From the NCBI GenBank assembly GCA_963921825.1, contig OY997589.1, positions 17,071,735 through 17,135,734 of the forward strand: DNA of 64,000 bases, given 5' to 3'. Source of the DNA: Erodium maritimum (taxonomy: Eukaryota > Streptophyta > Magnoliopsida > Geraniales > Geraniaceae). Below are positions 1 through 12,023 of the stretch, piece after piece. Within the stretch, counting starts at the first letter, position 1; each line of letters opens with the position of its first letter. A model generated the notes under the pieces. That model saw only the letters and a program-made list of their open reading frames with translations, made no database searches and was not told the origin of the DNA. The translations under genes were made by a program, and so were the position numbers.

Positions 1-1222
1 ATGCCGCTCCATCTTGGGCCGCTTGAATGTGTCAGTGTGTACAGGGCTGAGGTTCCCCCATCGCGACAGCACGTGGAGGTTTCTTCCAGCACACCAGTAG
101 ATGACCTTGCGCGTAACGCCTTGAGGGGACCGACCTATTCGGCTGTCTGACTTTAAACCCGCCAGCTCCGGACCGAATCCCATCGGAGGAAAGCCAAGCT
201 CATGTCCGTCTTCACCTTCAGCGCCTAGTGATCCAGTGCGACAAGGACTCTATCATGCGTCCATGCACCCCATGGCCGTCACGAGTCCATCCCCAATACC
301 GGGTCTTCATCGTCGGAACCTCGACGGATGTCGACAACTCCATCTGTCCCTCACCACTCCCACCGGCAGTCGGGAAGGTAGGAAACCCCACCGGATCGGC
401 GTGGGCTGCACCCTAGGTTGTTTGGCAGAGGGCCCAGACACTAGAGCAAGGACATGACTGGCCCCGTCCGGGCGATCCCGGTACAGGGAGGGAGGGATCC
501 CGTGGCCTGGGTATAAGTTGGGGCCCTAGGTCCAATGTCATGCCTCCCGTGCACCAGAGCCAAGTTGTGGTGATGGTAGGCGTGGTGCTGGCGGCGGTGA
601 ACCCTTAGACACGAACTAGGGTTTGGTCAGAGGGGAGATGACCTATAACTTGAAGCAAAAGACTTTGAACGCCGCCATTCCTAACGTCGGCCCTCCCATC
701 GTTGTCGAGATATAGCCACAACAGGGGGTTCAATGGTAACGGTGGCGGACCAAAGGACCTCGACGGTCCCAGAGAACTCGTTGAAGCCCTTAGCATAGGA
801 GACGAGCACGAGACGTTTGGGAAATGAGAGTAGGACGGTGGTGGGGTTACCATGCCACCCGGAATAGAGAGGACATGCGGTATAGGTATAGAGGGAGAAG
901 AGTTAATGGTGATCGGACAAGGAATCGACCAAGTCACCAAGGGGACAAGAGGGGGAGAGGCTCCGATGGTTGTGGGATAGACACCCACTTCCATCCATAT
1001 TTGAACCCCTCCCCAGGCGTGGTCTGCGAGGAGGTCCATGGGATGGGACACTCGAACACGGGGACAGCGAAGCAGACAACTCTAGGCAGCGCAATAGTGA
1101 CGGTGGCAGAAGAAAGCTCCATAACGACAGACAAGCTAAGGATATGGAGGCTCTCAAACCGAGAGAGAATTAAACTCTACCGTAGTTTTTTTTTTTTGAA
1201 AAACACAGAAGTTATTAGTTGA
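1..1222. other. GC-rich degenerate sequence, origin unresolved
   Basis: This stretch is clearly richer in G and C than the AT-rich DNA after about position 1200. It holds only short overlapping frames on both strands, and none shows a domain I recognise. The composition resembles the ORF1 and leader regions of plant LINEs seen elsewhere in the window, so a decayed retrotransposon is the likeliest explanation, but no poly(A) tail, terminal repeat or target duplication supports it. A T-run near 1186-1198 marks the change to AT-rich DNA. Confidence 0.3.
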
Positions 1223-1599
1223 ACGGTATAAAAGCAATATTTGTTGAAATATGTTATATTAATACTGTTTTTTATCTTAAAATTTATTTTATTAAAAGAT
1301 TAAAATAATAACGTGGAGACAGATCGAGATTCGAGAGTGTATATCGTTCATAGAACTTTTTTTTTGAAAATCGTTCATAAGAACTTAATGACATGTGGAA
1401 GGTAATTATTGAGTATAGATTCTAAGAGCACAAAGACTTAACGAGATGAGGAAAGAAGCATGTGGGATGGTGAGTGGTGACTCCAAAACAAGCTTTATAA
1501 CTTGAGTGGAGATGCATCGTGTACTGAAAGGTAAGAGAAGGGCATCAACAAATTAAAAGCGTGTTAACAATGCATAGAAATCAAATTTAGGCTGCAAGT
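1223..1599. other. AT-rich intergenic stretch
   Basis: No coding frame, repeat or regulatory signal that I can support. It separates the GC-rich block from the retroposon tail that follows. Confidence 0.5.
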
Positions 1600-1604
1600 T
1601 ACCT

Positions 1605-1817
1605 TTGTGAGGGCCGGTTCTGTGGGTAAGGTTTTTCTGGTTTAGTTCTATTTGTTTTACACTTAGGTGTATTGTGTTTTGTTGTTCTTTTTGGTTTTGA
1701 GTCCATTGGTTTTAGGGAGCTCTTATTTGTATTAGGGGAGTCTTTCCTGTTCTCCTTATTCTGTCTTAGAATTTAAAGGTATTAGTAATATATTTGCCTT
1801 TTCTAAGAAAAAAAAAA
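1605..1817 (+). mobile_element. Probable LINE 3' tail
   Basis: A T-rich, G/T-biased stretch with no coding capacity ends in a run of ten A at 1808-1817, which is typical of a plant L1 3' untranslated region. No upstream ORF2 sequence and no convincing target duplication were found, so it would be a severely 5'-truncated copy. It could also be an unrelated T-rich spacer ending in a chance A-run. Confidence 0.35.
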
Positions 1818-1969
1818 CAAAATGAAAGAGGACTAGGGTACCAAACAAAGGAAGAGATAATTCACCCTCAATCTCTCCAATGTTATGGCCATTCTTACAA
1901 TTGTGAACATTAAAACCGTCGTATCAAACCCTACTAGATAAATGGCTGACACGTAACTATATGTTTATT

Positions 1970-2989
1970 AAAACACTTGATCGGCAAATAGCTCTGCTAG
2001 GGTTTTGAGCCTCTTGCGCCGTCTACACTACCATGGCTATGGCTATGGTGATTGATTTAACCTATGTCATGGTTCTTCTTCTCTTCTCTATCCATCATCT
2101 CCTCGGTATATCCTCTTTGAGTCCTGCGCGAGTTTTCTCTGCTAGGGTTCCTCTCGGGTCTGCGCGAGTTTTCTCTGCTAGGGTTCCTCTCGGGCCGCCG
2201 CTAGCCACCGCGATGTGGACTTTCCCCTACCACCACCGACGCGTCTATCGATCCTATTCGGTCCCCCGTCTGCAAACCTGATGGATGTCGTCTGGCTCAC
2301 CTCGACGTCAACCAACCTTCAAGCTGCCTGACGCCGCCTGACGCCACCGACGTCTCTGTAGTCGTTGACGCCGCCGACGTCACTGCAGTCGTTGTCGCCG
2401 CCCTTGCCGCACGCTTGATTCCGCTGCCCTAGGGTCTCCGTCTCTACAGTCGTCGTCCTTGATGCTGCTGCCGCCACCCTTGAAGCAGCTGACGTCGTCG
2501 CCGCTTCTGATGTCGCCGCCGTCTCATATGCGGACTAGGGTTTTGAGGAAGGAAGGCGGGGAGGGAGTTACTTGGAGAAGAAGCAACTGAGGACTCCATC
2601 CAATTATCGATCCACCTAAAGCCGTCGACGTCCCTGCAGCAGCCGCCGTCATGCCTATGGAACAGGAAATCGAGAATTTCCCTAGGGATGGGAGCATCAG
2701 GGACTGGCCCTGGGAGGGGTCCCTAGACGATGCGCTGCCTCCCCCCATCACTTTTACTATTGAGGTCCATCGAGATCTCCGGTCTTTTAGTCTCCCCACT
2801 CATCTTCTACCCTTGCCCGTGAGGCACCAATTCAATACCGTCTGCGACGTTCTGATATGAAAAGACTCAGTGAACCACTGTTCATTCATACTGACCTTGC
2901 GTGGTCGAGGAGCATGTTACTCGATGCACAACAATGTAATCGATAATCATTTTGAAGTAATGAAAATCTGCACATTTCGCTAAAAAAAA
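1970..2989 (+). mobile_element. Poly(A) retroposon, family X copy 1
   Basis: The segment ends in eight A at 2982-2989 and is bracketed by an imperfect 15 bp direct repeat, 1955-1969 and 2988-3002 (AACTATATG then YYTATT, two mismatches), which reads as a retroposon target duplication. The first 600 bases are GC-rich with many GCCGCC/GTCGTC triplets, like the 5' leaders of plant LINEs. The last 340 bases (about 2650-2989) are clearly homologous to the copy at 30708-31058, including the stretch coding for GDWPWE-type residues and the final CGCTAAAAA. I recognise no reverse transcriptase, so this is a non-autonomous or internally deleted LINE-like element. Confidence 0.5.
2125..2194 (+). repeat. 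36 bp tandem duplication in retroposon leader
   Basis: Two nearly identical 36 bp units starting at 2125 and 2161, each beginning TGCGCGAGTTTTCTC and containing CTAGGGTTCC. It lies in the GC-rich leader of the family X retroposon. Repeated promoter or leader units are known from LINE 5' regions, but no function can be read here. Confidence 0.8.
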
Positions 2990-3241
2990 CTATATGCCTA
3001 TTTGTTTGGGATCTGAACTTTTAAAATGGACTAAATGTATCGTATCATATTTTTCAACTAATATGTAAATCTTAATAGTATTTTGTTATTATTATCATTA
3101 AGGAATCCACCTTAATAGTTGAATGTTACATTAGTCATTGTTTAGTATCTTTTAACATTTTTGCATTTCCTTGTATATAGGGTTGAACATTTATACATGG
3201 ATCATATCAAAATCATTACATTTCTGTATAAAATATTACAA

Positions 3242-4656
3242 ATACAGTAGTGTGCTCCCCTCTCTCACCGCGTTAGAGAATAAGGTCTGTAGTGAAGCTT
3301 TTATGACGACGACTATGCACCACAACGGTCCAACGACGACGAGTGATGGGACAGGGACGGGGACGATGGGGGATTATTCTCCGATGTCCTCTCTACCGGT
3401 CTCACGAAAAATTGGTTCTCTCGCTCATCCTTTGTCTCCAAGCCGTGATCGCGTTACAGCGATGGAGGTGAGGACCCTTGTGTTCTATTCCACAACGGCG
3501 GTGGAACAAGTCACTCCTAGGAGCATACGGACGGGAGGAGGACGGAGGCGCCAAAACGCGGTCTTGGACAATCCCAGAGGAGTTGTGTGGTGCACTCAGG
3601 TGATAGGACCAAACCCGTGTCATTTTCACCAACATTCATTGTCCCCGACGGCCTCTCCGCCTCGGGTTCACTCTCTCTGTTCTTTGGACATGCATTTTAG
3701 GTTGGGGGATATTGGAGACCTTCAGGGAGTCGGCGGGGATGGGTGTCAATGGGGGAGGAGGCCCCGGAAGGGGAGAACACGGATCTAAGGTGTGTAGAGG
3801 TGGTAGATTCCCGGAGATCAAGTTAATATATGGTCATGGTGAGGCTCGACATATGTTGGAGCAGTACCAACCAATTGACAAAGGGGAGACAGAGGTTGGT
3901 GAGGACGCAAAGAACCAGACGCGGTTCTGAGATGGCTGCATAGGACCTTTAGGGTTTCCGATCCAGGGAAGAGGCCCATGGAGGCGGGTGGGCCGGACCA
4001 GGTTGGAGCAGGCCTCTATGGCATGGGAAATGGCTCGATGGAATTGGTGGGCCTACGATCAGAAAGGGAGGACCAGAACCTGGAGTCGGAGGATTCTACA
4101 CGTTCCGAGGGGGCATCTCAATCACGGCGGTCGGGGGGGGGGGGGGGGGGGGGGTTAAGCACCCTCGCCTCAATAAATGAGGAGTTCGTGGTCCACTAGA
4201 GGGTCGGTCAACAACACCTCCCTAGTAGATGTAAGGTGACAATGGTTGCACCAAGTCCTGCATGGTACTCTCCAACCATCTCGAAGGGCAGCACTCTCGC
4301 GTTCTGGGAGTCCTACTTTATCATTTCAGGTAGGACAATGCACGCTAGTACCTCGGGAGAGTTCTCAGTCCACCATCGTACCCTTTCGGTAATGGACCGA
4401 CTCTACCCTAGCTCTCAATTTGGCTCTGTTGTATCAGTGTTTTTGGACGCTACCGCATCGTTAGTTGTTGAACGCATATATAGAGCATATCGGTTTCTTG
4501 AGTTATTTTTTATGTTTTCCACTGTGGCCCCATGATATTAGGACGTTTATCTTCTTTTTCATTTTGCATGCTACTTTGTTTCGGTGCGCACTTTAGATTG
4601 GACATTGTTTTGTTTTACCCTTGATTAATGTACCACTTCGTACTCTTTCAAAAAAA
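3242..4656 (+). mobile_element. Probable truncated LINE with poly(A) tail
   Basis: A GC-rich block (about 3290-4200) followed by a T-rich 3' untranslated-like stretch ending in seven A (4650-4656). Short direct repeats ATATTACAA flank it at 3233-3241 and 4658-4666, consistent with a target duplication. The frames inside are short and overlapping and no reverse transcriptase motif was found, so it is a degraded or ORF1-region-only copy. A 22-base G run lies at 4133-4154. Confidence 0.4.
4133..4154 (+). repeat. Homopolymer G(22)
   Basis: Twenty-two consecutive G. It can form a G-quadruplex on the + strand and is prone to length errors in sequencing and replication. Confidence 0.95.
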
Positions 4657-4666
4657 TATATTACAA

Positions 4667-5161
4667 GATAACGAACTAAACAAATGGATAGTCAGCGGCG
4701 ATCCATTAGGTCCTACGATGGACACATGACCCCTATGAATCTCTAACTTTTTTTAATTTATGTAGTTATTAATATTTTTATTAATTAGTTTTCATAATTA
4801 TAATTAGTATTAAAAAGTTTAATCTTATTTAACAACTCATCAAATATCCGAGTTTGTTATAATTGAACTCGAATTAAATTACAGTTAAAGATTAAACTCG
4901 TTTAATAAACAAAATGAGGTCAAGCAAAAAAAGTTGAGGCTCACAAGGTAATTCCTTTGATATTAAATTTATTATATAATTTGTTTAATAAAATAAAAAT
5001 ATAATTTTATTTTTTATTCAATATTTGTAGAAAAAAACTAAACGAGATGAGTCGAACAATATATGAATGTTAATATTGTTGTATTGTTGAGAGATACTTT
5101 ATAATTGAATTGACTCCAAAAAAAATTAGGGGTGATTTATAATGGGCAAAGTTATAAAAAG
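4667..5161. other. AT-rich intergenic stretch
   Basis: Low-complexity AT-rich DNA with many TTAAT/AAATTA words. No gene or mobile-element structure that I can support. Confidence 0.5.
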
Positions 5162-5292
5162 TGTTAGACAACAGTTGGTAATGAGGACCATTTTTTTTGG
5201 TGATGAAGGTGCAATTTCAGTAATTCATACTTCAATGACACGGGAAGAGCGTCAGGGAGGAATCCTGACCACGATGAAAAATAGTCATTACA
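5162..5292 (+). mobile_element. Possible TRIM-like short LTR plus primer-binding site
   Basis: The 131 bp segment begins TGTTAG and ends TTACA, and is followed directly by TGGTATCAG-GCTCT at 5293, close to the plant initiator-tRNA primer-binding sequence. That is the arrangement of a miniature LTR element. A weak second match to part of the LTR occurs near 6010. It is a non-coding fossil if real, and its second LTR is not convincingly defined. Confidence 0.3.
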
Positions 5293-5299
5293 TGGTATC

Positions 5300-6282
5300 A
5301 GGCTCTAGTAGGTCTCTTTACACATAAATCTAAGACAAGTAAACCGACACATTTGAAGAGCCATAAAAGCTAACTGAAATAAAAACTAAACTATTACGAA
5401 ACCAATGATTGTTGCTCAAGGTGTAGAATTCATGCTCCATTCATTGTATTAAACCGAACCTGCGATAATTGATTTCAAGAGGAGACAGAGGTCGTTTCAC
5501 TACAAAAATAAAGTCAGATAAAATAAAAAGACCCATTCGATTAACCAGATCCAGAATCGAGAGCGGGGTCGAGTAGGGTACGGTGGTAGAAGCCAGGGAG
5601 AAGGACGTTCCAACGACGACTTCAGAGGAGGCTTCAGAGCGGCGACGGATGTGGTTTTAGGGACGACTGCGGAGACTTCAGATAATTTCCGCTAAGATCA
5701 ATCGGGGAAGAGACTGTGGCAGGCGAGAACCCCCAAAAGACAATTGGAAAAGGAATAGGCGATGTCAGCGGCGCGCGTGATCGTGATGATGAGAGTTGAG
5801 GGTGAGATTGGGGAAGATGGGGAGGATGGGAATTGGGTAGTGATGACTCTCGTGGGAAACGGACGAGCAGGAGAGGATAAAGAGGATTTACGCTATATCG
5901 ACGGAGAAGTAGTATCGACTACGACCGGGAGGAGCGACGTCGTCCCCAAGGAGAAGCCGCCGTCTGGGCTAGATGTTCTGAAACCCTAGTAGAGCACATG
6001 TTTCGTCTTCGTAATGAGGACCATCAAAGGTTAGGTGGGTCTAATAGGATTTTATTTTATTTTTAATTATTAATAAATATTATATATATGTATGGTAACT
6101 ATCAGGTACAAGCTTCATAACTTCATCAGAACGCAAAACTATCAATTTGGGCCCTTGGATCGTAAATGCATATATTTTTAATTAATGCATATCTTGTAAT
6201 TGATTTCTAATCAATCACCACAACCCTCCTTGAATTTCGGTGGCCGTCCAATCTGGGTGATCAATGGCCCAGATTAGTTCTA
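5300..6282. other. Unresolved sequence with MULE-like flank
   Basis: 5300-5990 is moderately GC-rich with short frames of no recognised family. From about 6000 it becomes AT-rich. The last 150 bases, just left of the gypsy insertion, resume at 14195 as MULE-like terminal sequence, so they are probably part of that older element. Confidence 0.35.
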
Positions 6283-6287
6283 CGTCC
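6283..6287 (+). repeat. Target-site duplication CGTCC (left)
   Basis: CGTCC directly before the LTR that starts TGATACAGG. The same five bases follow the other LTR at 14195-14199. Confidence 0.85.
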
Positions 6288-7133
6288 TGATACAGGAACG
6301 TGGTGGTGGATGGAGAACCTTAGCTGGTCGTACAACACTTTCTAAGGTTCCAATGGATGAAGATGGAGTCGATGATGGAGATTGCTTCAAATGGTCGTAC
6401 AACACTTTTTGAAGAATCAAAGTAACTAGGAGGATAGATGGTGGATTGAATGACGCCACATAGATTATGGAAAGTCTGTGATAAGTCGAACAAACAAGCT
6501 TCAAGGCTTCGCACACAAGAAGGTTGAATGTGATAGATTCTTCCCAGAAGAAAACTCGAATTTTTATTTCATAAAACTTGCATAATACATGCTGAGAATG
6601 GACTTTATTAAATAGTCCAGTAGCAAGTGACCTTCAAGGGTCTATAATTGATTACATTTGACTCTAATTAAAGCTAAATGACTCTTGAATAACTAAAGGC
6701 TTTGAATCTGCAAAACAACAAAAGTAACTCATTAATAATCTGAATTTAAATGCATACCTTGGCTATTTAATGTTCTGGAGTAGTTTGAGGGGCTGAATCT
6801 CCTTTGGAAATGATGAATAAGTTGGCTTCATTAATTCCTTGAAGTAGAGGCAAAAACAGATTTGTTGAAGTCTTGAATTATTCTTGAATGCCTTCTTGAT
6901 TTGCCTTGGTGATCACGTCTTCTTGGAGTTCCCCATGCTCTATTAAATTCTCCACTTTCTTGTTGAATTCTTCATGTATTGCTTTGGTGCCGGATCTTGT
7001 CCTTGGTACTGATCGTATAATGGGAATGTTACTGATAGCTTCTTCTTCGGGCTCGGACAAATTACTAATAGCTTCGACGTCCGGTGCTGATCGCATAATA
7101 GGAATGTTGCTAATAGCTTCGATGTCCTCATCA
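6288..7133 (-). repeat. 3' LTR of the gypsy element
   Basis: 846 bp, beginning TGATACAGG and ending CTCATCA on the + strand. It matches the other LTR (11721-11920 joined to 13550-14194) at about 99% by eye. The last part of the pol frame, from 7133 down to 6878, is encoded inside this LTR. Confidence 0.93.
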
Positions 7134-10100
7134 TCCCCTCCCCCTTGACAAGGTTCTGACCTCAGAATTGATTCATCTGCATGATAGGGAGCCAAATCAG
7201 TAATATTGAAAGTTGGAGAAATGTTTAACTCACCTGGAAGCTCAAGCTTGTAAGCGTTGTTGTTGATTTTCTCTAACACTCGAAATGGTCCATCTACTCT
7301 TGGTGAGAGCTTGGATTTTCTTTGATTTGGGAACCTTTCCTTTCTCATGTGTACCCATACCAAGTCTCCTGGTTCAAAACTGATATCTTTTCGATGTTTA
7401 TCAGCTTGTTGCTTGTATTTCTCGGTCCTTTTCTCCAAATTTTCTTTGGCCTTTTTATGGAGTTTCTTGATAAAATCTGCTCTACTTTCTCCTTCACTAG
7501 AAATAACACCTTGAGGCAAAGATACAAGATCTAAAGGAGTAGTAGGGTTAAAGCCATAAACAATTTCAAAAGGAGAGAATTTAGTAGCAGAATGTTTGGC
7601 ATGATTGTAATCAAACTCAATAAATGGTAAAAAAGATAACCAATGCTTCAAATTCTTACCCACCGTGGCTCTCAACAATGTTGAAAGAGTTCGATTTACT
7701 ACCTCAGTTTGGCCATCTGTTTGTGGATGACATGTAGTTGAGAAGAGCAGCTTTGTTCCCAACTTTCTCCATAAAGTTTTCCAAAAATGGGCTAGAAATT
7801 TGGTGTCACGATCTGATACAATTGTCCATGGCAATCCATGCAAACGTACTACTTCTTTGAAAAAGAGATCAGCAATTTGAGTAGCATCATTAGTCTTGTT
7901 GCATGGGATGAAATGAGCCATTTTGGAGAATCTGTCCACTACCACAAAAATGGAGTCCTTGTGGTTGATCTTTGGCAGACCTAAAACAAAATCCATAGAA
8001 ATGTCTACCCATGGTAGGTTAGGAATAGGCAAAGGCATATATAAACCATTAGGATGTGACCTGGATTTTTCCTTTAAGCAAGTGATGCATTTAGCACATA
8101 ACCTCTCCACATCTCTCTTCAAGTGTGGCCAAAAGAAATGATCCATAAGCACACTTAGAGTTTTGTCTCGACCAAAGTGTCCCATAAGCCCTCCTCCATG
8201 TGCTTCTCTGATCAGCAAATCTCTCATAGATCCTTGTGGTATGCAAAGTCTTCTATCCTTGAATAAGAATCCATCTTGTTGATAAAATGATTCATACGCA
8301 GCTTTGCTTGTCTCCTTGAAAGCTTCTTTGAAATCAGGATCAGTTTCATATAAACTCTTGATATGCTCAAATCCCATGATTTTTGCCTCCATTGTGCAAA
8401 TTAGAGCATGTCTCCTTGATAGTGCATCAACTACGACGTTTTCCTTGCCTTTCTTGTACTTGATCACATATGGAAAAGTCTCTATAAACTCAAGCCACTT
8501 CGCATGTCTTTTCTTAAGAGTGGTCTGTCCTCTTAGATGCTTGAGGGTCTCGTGATCTGTATGAATAACAAACTCTTTGGATAATAGATAATGTTGCCAA
8601 GTTTCAAGAGATCTTACCAAAGCATAAAGCTCTTTGTCATATGTAGGGTAATTAAGGGCAGCTCCATTGAGTTTCTCACTAAAATATGCTATTGGTTTTC
8701 CCCCTTGAGTTAGGACAGCGCCTATACCTGTACCTGAAGCATCACATTCAATTTCAAATGAGTTATCAAAGTTAGGTAATACCAAAACAGGTGCATGTGT
8801 AAGGCTATCTTTGAGCTTTTGGAATGCTTCCTCTTGTGCTTGACCCCATTTTAACTCCACATTCTTTTTAATCACAGCGGTCAAAGGGGCAGCAATGGTG
8901 CTAAAATCCTTCACAAATCTTCTATAGAAGCTGGCCAGTCCATGGAAGCTTCTAACATGTCCAATGGTGGTTGGTGTAGGCCAATCTTGAATGGTTTTGA
9001 TTTTCTCCTCATCAACCTTCAATCCCTGCGAGCTTACAACAAATCCTAAAAACACAACTTGATCAGTGCAAAATGAGCATTTCTTAATATTTGCATAGAG
9101 ATTTTCAGCTCGTAGTGTCTGTAAAACTTGTTCGATGTGGTTTAAATGATCTGCAAGGTTAGAACTATAAACCAATATATCATCGAAATATACTACCACA
9201 AACTTACTGATGTATGCCCTTAAGACATGATTCATGAGTCTCATGAATGTACTTGGAGCATTTGTGAGTCCAAATGGCATGACCAGCCACTCATATAAAC
9301 CTTGCTTTGTTTTAAACGCCGTTTTCCATTCATCTCCTTCCTTCATTCTGACTTGATGGTAGCCACTCCTCAAATCAATCTTAGAGAATATTGTAGCTCC
9401 ATTTAGCTCGTCTAACATATCATCAAGCCTCGGAATTGAATGCTTATACTTGACGGTGACATTGTTGATGACACGACAATCAACACACATCCTCCATGTC
9501 CCATCTTTCTTAGGCACTAGAAGGACAGGTACTGCATATGGGCTAAGACTTTCACGAATATATCCTTTTGACATGAGATCTTGAACTTGCTTTTCTAGCT
9601 CTTGCGCCTCTTTGGGATTAACTCTATAAGCTGGCCTGTTTGGCAATGGTACGCCCGGAGCGAGATCAATTTGGTGCTCAATTCCTCTTATTGGTGGAAG
9701 ACCTGGTGGTATCTCCTCGGGAAACACCTCTTTGAGTTTCTCCAATAGTTCAAGCATCTCGGGAGATAATTCATGCTCTTCTTGACCTGAAAACAAACCT
9801 TCCTTAAAGATCATTAGTAGCACCTTATTTGAAGAATCAAGAGATTTCAAAACAGTAGAAGGTGTAATATAAAGGTTGGTTTTGTCTAACTTAGCTCCTT
9901 TGGACATCGATATTTGCATTTCATGCACTTCTTGTGGAGTAAGAGGAGCCAAAGTGTGCTTCTTGTTGTTGTGAGTGAAAGAGTAGTAGTTGGTCCTTCC
10001 ATTGTGTAAAGTTTCTTTATCAAACTGCCATGGTCGTCCTAGAAGAAGGTGACCAGCTTGCATAGGAACTACATCACACACAACTTGATCTGCATATTTT

Positions 10101-10471
10101 CCTATGTTGAAAGGTATAGTGACTTGCTCGGAGATCTTGAGCTCGGAGGCATCATTGAGCCATTTCAGCCGGTATGGTCGAGGGTGCTTTGTTCTTTGGA
10201 GACCTAGCTTATCAACCAAATACTTGCTGGCCACGTTAGTACATGAACCTCCATCAATAATCAAGCTACATACCTTAGAATTTATGTTGCATCGAGAGTG
10301 AAAGAAGTTTTCTCGTTGAATAGTCTCGGGATCAAAGAGTGAGCTAAGAGCTCTCCTTATGACTAGCAGCTCTCCGTTTTCTGCATAATCGATAATATCT
10401 TCTTCGGATTCATCTCTTTCTTCTTCCTCATCTTGAGAATCGTATTCTCCATTAGCCTTGAGGATCATCAC
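6878..10471 (-). CDS. Ty3/gypsy Pol polyprotein (fossil element)
   Basis: A frame of 1197 codons with the Ty3/gypsy domain order. It has a retropepsin-like region with [11 protein letters not shown] near residue 72, then reverse transcriptase with [11 protein letters not shown] near 428. RNase H follows with [13 protein letters not shown] and [10 protein letters not shown], then an integrase with a zinc-binding HHCC region and the catalytic-core signatures SMDFVLGLP (about 825) and SDRDTKF (about 887). A basic C-terminal tail follows. That order (PR-RT-RH-IN) defines the Metaviridae (Ty3/gypsy). About the last 85 codons lie inside the 3' LTR, as described for CRM chromoviruses. Just upstream, near 10500-10545, the minus strand encodes a CCHC knuckle ([16 protein letters not shown]) belonging to the Gag side. 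It acts as a polyprotein replicating the element's RNA and integrating its cDNA. Confidence 0.92.
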   Translation of the reverse strand: MMILKANGEYDSQDEEEERDESEEDIIDYAENGELLVIRRALSSLFDPETIQRENFFHSRCNINSKVCSLIIDGGSCTNVASKYLVDKLGLQRTKHPRPYRLKWLNDASELKISEQVTIPFNIGKYADQVVCDVVPMQAGHLLLGRPWQFDKETLHNGRTNYYSFTHNNKKHTLAPLTPQEVHEMQISMSKGAKLDKTNLYITPSTVLKSLDSSNKVLLMIFKEGLFSGQEEHELSPEMLELLEKLKEVFPEEIPPGLPPIRGIEHQIDLAPGVPLPNRPAYRVNPKEAQELEKQVQDLMSKGYIRESLSPYAVPVLLVPKKDGTWRMCVDCRVINNVTVKYKHSIPRLDDMLDELNGATIFSKIDLRSGYHQVRMKEGDEWKTAFKTKQGLYEWLVMPFGLTNAPSTFMRLMNHVLRAYISKFVVVYFDDILVYSSNLADHLNHIEQVLQTLRAENLYANIKKCSFCTDQVVFLGFVVSSQGLKVDEEKIKTIQDWPTPTTIGHVRSFHGLASFYRRFVKDFSTIAAPLTAVIKKNVELKWGQAQEEAFQKLKDSLTHAPVLVLPNFDNSFEIECDASGTGIGAVLTQGGKPIAYFSEKLNGAALNYPTYDKELYALVRSLETWQHYLLSKEFVIHTDHETLKHLRGQTTLKKRHAKWLEFIETFPYVIKYKKGKENVVVDALSRRHALICTMEAKIMGFEHIKSLYETDPDFKEAFKETSKAAYESFYQQDGFLFKDRRLCIPQGSMRDLLIREAHGGGLMGHFGRDKTLSVLMDHFFWPHLKRDVERLCAKCITCLKEKSRSHPNGLYMPLPIPNLPWVDISMDFVLGLPKINHKDSIFVVVDRFSKMAHFIPCNKTNDATQIADLFFKEVVRLHGLPWTIVSDRDTKFLAHFWKTLWRKLGTKLLFSTTCHPQTDGQTEVVNRTLSTLLRATVGKNLKHWLSFLPFIEFDYNHAKHSATKFSPFEIVYGFNPTTPLDLVSLPQGVISSEGESRADFIKKLHKKAKENLEKRTEKYKQQADKHRKDISFEPGDLVWVHMRKERFPNQRKSKLSPRVDGPFRVLEKINNNAYKLELPGELNISPTFNITDLAPYHADESILRSEPCQGGGDDEDIEAISNIPIMRSAPDVEAISNLSEPEEEAISNIPIIRSVPRTRSGTKAIHEEFNKKVENLIEHGELQEDVITKANQEGIQE

Positions 10472-10561
10472 TCTCTGGTTTGGACATTCTCGTGCATAGT
10501 GTCCTTTTCCCTGACATTTGAAACAAGTAATGTCACGAGTTCTTTGAATTAAATCCTTACC

Positions 10562-11476
10562 TTACTCTGGTTTGCTTCCTTTTGATGATTCTGGTAGCTT
10601 TCCTTTGAATCTTTGGTGCATCTCATCAAGCTTTCCTTTGTTTAACATTTTTGGCGGTTGGGATGCCCAAGAATTCTTGTTTCGATTAGTAGAAGCTGTC
10701 TTCCTCTTAATGTGTTGTTCAGCTAGTGTAGCAAGGTGCAACAATTCTTCCAAATCATGGTAGGTTTGTCTTTCCACCTTTCTAGCAATTCTATCATGAA
10801 GACCATCTAGAAATTGAGCCATTAGAGACTCCTCTGAATATTCAGATTCTAACATGTTCCTCAATTTTTCGAACTCTTCAAAATATTCTTCCACTGATTT
10901 ATTCCCTTGAGAGAGCTTTCTGAATTTTTGTTGTAGGCTTCGGTAATAATAGGTTGGAACATATCTCTTCCTCATGATGAATCTCATGTCCTCCCAAGTT
11001 GCAATCTGACCGTGCCTATGCCTCCTCCTCTCGGACACATCTCTGTCCCACCAAGCCAAAGCATCTTCAGTAAGTTGGGCAGCAGCTAGGGAAACTTTCC
11101 TTTGCTCCGAGTAGTTTTAGTATTCGAATATATACTCCATACGTCTCTCCCAATCAAGATAAGCTTCTAGATTGACCTTCCCTGCAAAAGTTGGAGCATT
11201 GAGTTTGATATCTTTGTTTCCATGCCTAGCATCCTCTTCTCGGCCTCGATCATAATTGTATTGTCTCCTTGGCCTTGGGTTTTGATAAAGATCTGGTTGG
11301 TCATCATCTTCAGAATCTGGTTCATCTTCATTTTGGTTCATTCTTGGAACATTCACATTTCGAATGGGATTTCTACGTGCTGGTGGTGGTGGCTGTTCAA
11401 TTCTTGTCATTCGATTTCCAAGGTCTTGGATGACAGCAAGAATCTGAGCCATGTTTACATCCCCTTGTTCTTCCAT
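10562..11476 (-). pseudogene. Gag region of the gypsy element
   Basis: Two frames together cover the Gag part. The upstream one (11117-11476) begins MEEQGDVNMAQ and has an acidic, Arg-rich linker. The downstream one (10562-11059) carries the retrotransposon Gag capsid signature, with TWEDMRFIMRKRYVP, KLSQGNKSVEEYFEEF and EESLMAQFLDGL. In this clade Gag and Pol are usually one continuous frame, and here the region is broken. Confidence 0.85.
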
Positions 11477-11706
11477 AGTCCTAAAATTTGATGTTTCTCA
11501 CAAACAAACAAATCAAGTGCAAAGGAAGTTGAAAAGGCAATAAAACAAAATTGATGAGACAACAAACTAAGAACAACAAATCTGGACAGATTTGAGTTCT
11601 GCTCAACTTCTTCTTTTCTCCTTTTTTTTGAAACTAGAACAACAGCAAAAGATAAAAACGAAATTAATAATAAAAGGGATAGATAAAACCTGATTTGGAG
11701 CGTTTA

Positions 11707-11718
11707 GCTCTGATACCA
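11707..11718 (-). other. Primer-binding site (initiator Met-tRNA type)
   Basis: The minus strand reads TGGTATCAGAGC two bases inside the 5' LTR boundary, the usual plant LTR-element primer-binding sequence. Confidence 0.9.
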
Positions 11719-11880
11719 GATGATACAGGAACGTGGTGGTGGATGGAGAACCTTAGCTGGTCGTACAACACTTTCTAAGGTTCCAATGGATGAAGATGGA
11801 GTCGATGATGGAGATTGCTTCAAATGGTCGTACAACACTTTTTGAAGAATCAAAGTAACTAGGAGGATAGATGGTGGATT

Positions 11881-12023
11881 GAATGACGCCACATAGATTA
11901 TGGAAAGTCTGTGAGAAGTCAAGACCGAAGGTATCACCCGTGGAGGTCCCAGTCGTGAAGGGCACTGTGTCCGGCAAGGTCTTGACTTCTCACAGACTTT
12001 CCATAATCTGTGTGGCGTCATTC
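11881..12023. repeat. 46 bp inverted repeat at the LTR/insert junction
   Basis: 11881-11926 (the LTR end plus the first six bases of the insert) is the reverse complement of 11978-12023 with one mismatch. The loop is 51 bp (11927-11977). The inserted sequence therefore begins with a flipped copy of its own target site. Confidence 0.92.

Noticed and set aside
605-1051. A 148-codon minus-strand frame
   Set aside because: Pro/Ser-rich translation without a domain, matched by frames of similar length on the other strand in GC-rich DNA.
3171-3788. A 205-codon plus-strand frame
   Set aside because: It starts in AT-rich flank before the element boundary, crosses into GC-rich sequence and has no recognised domain.
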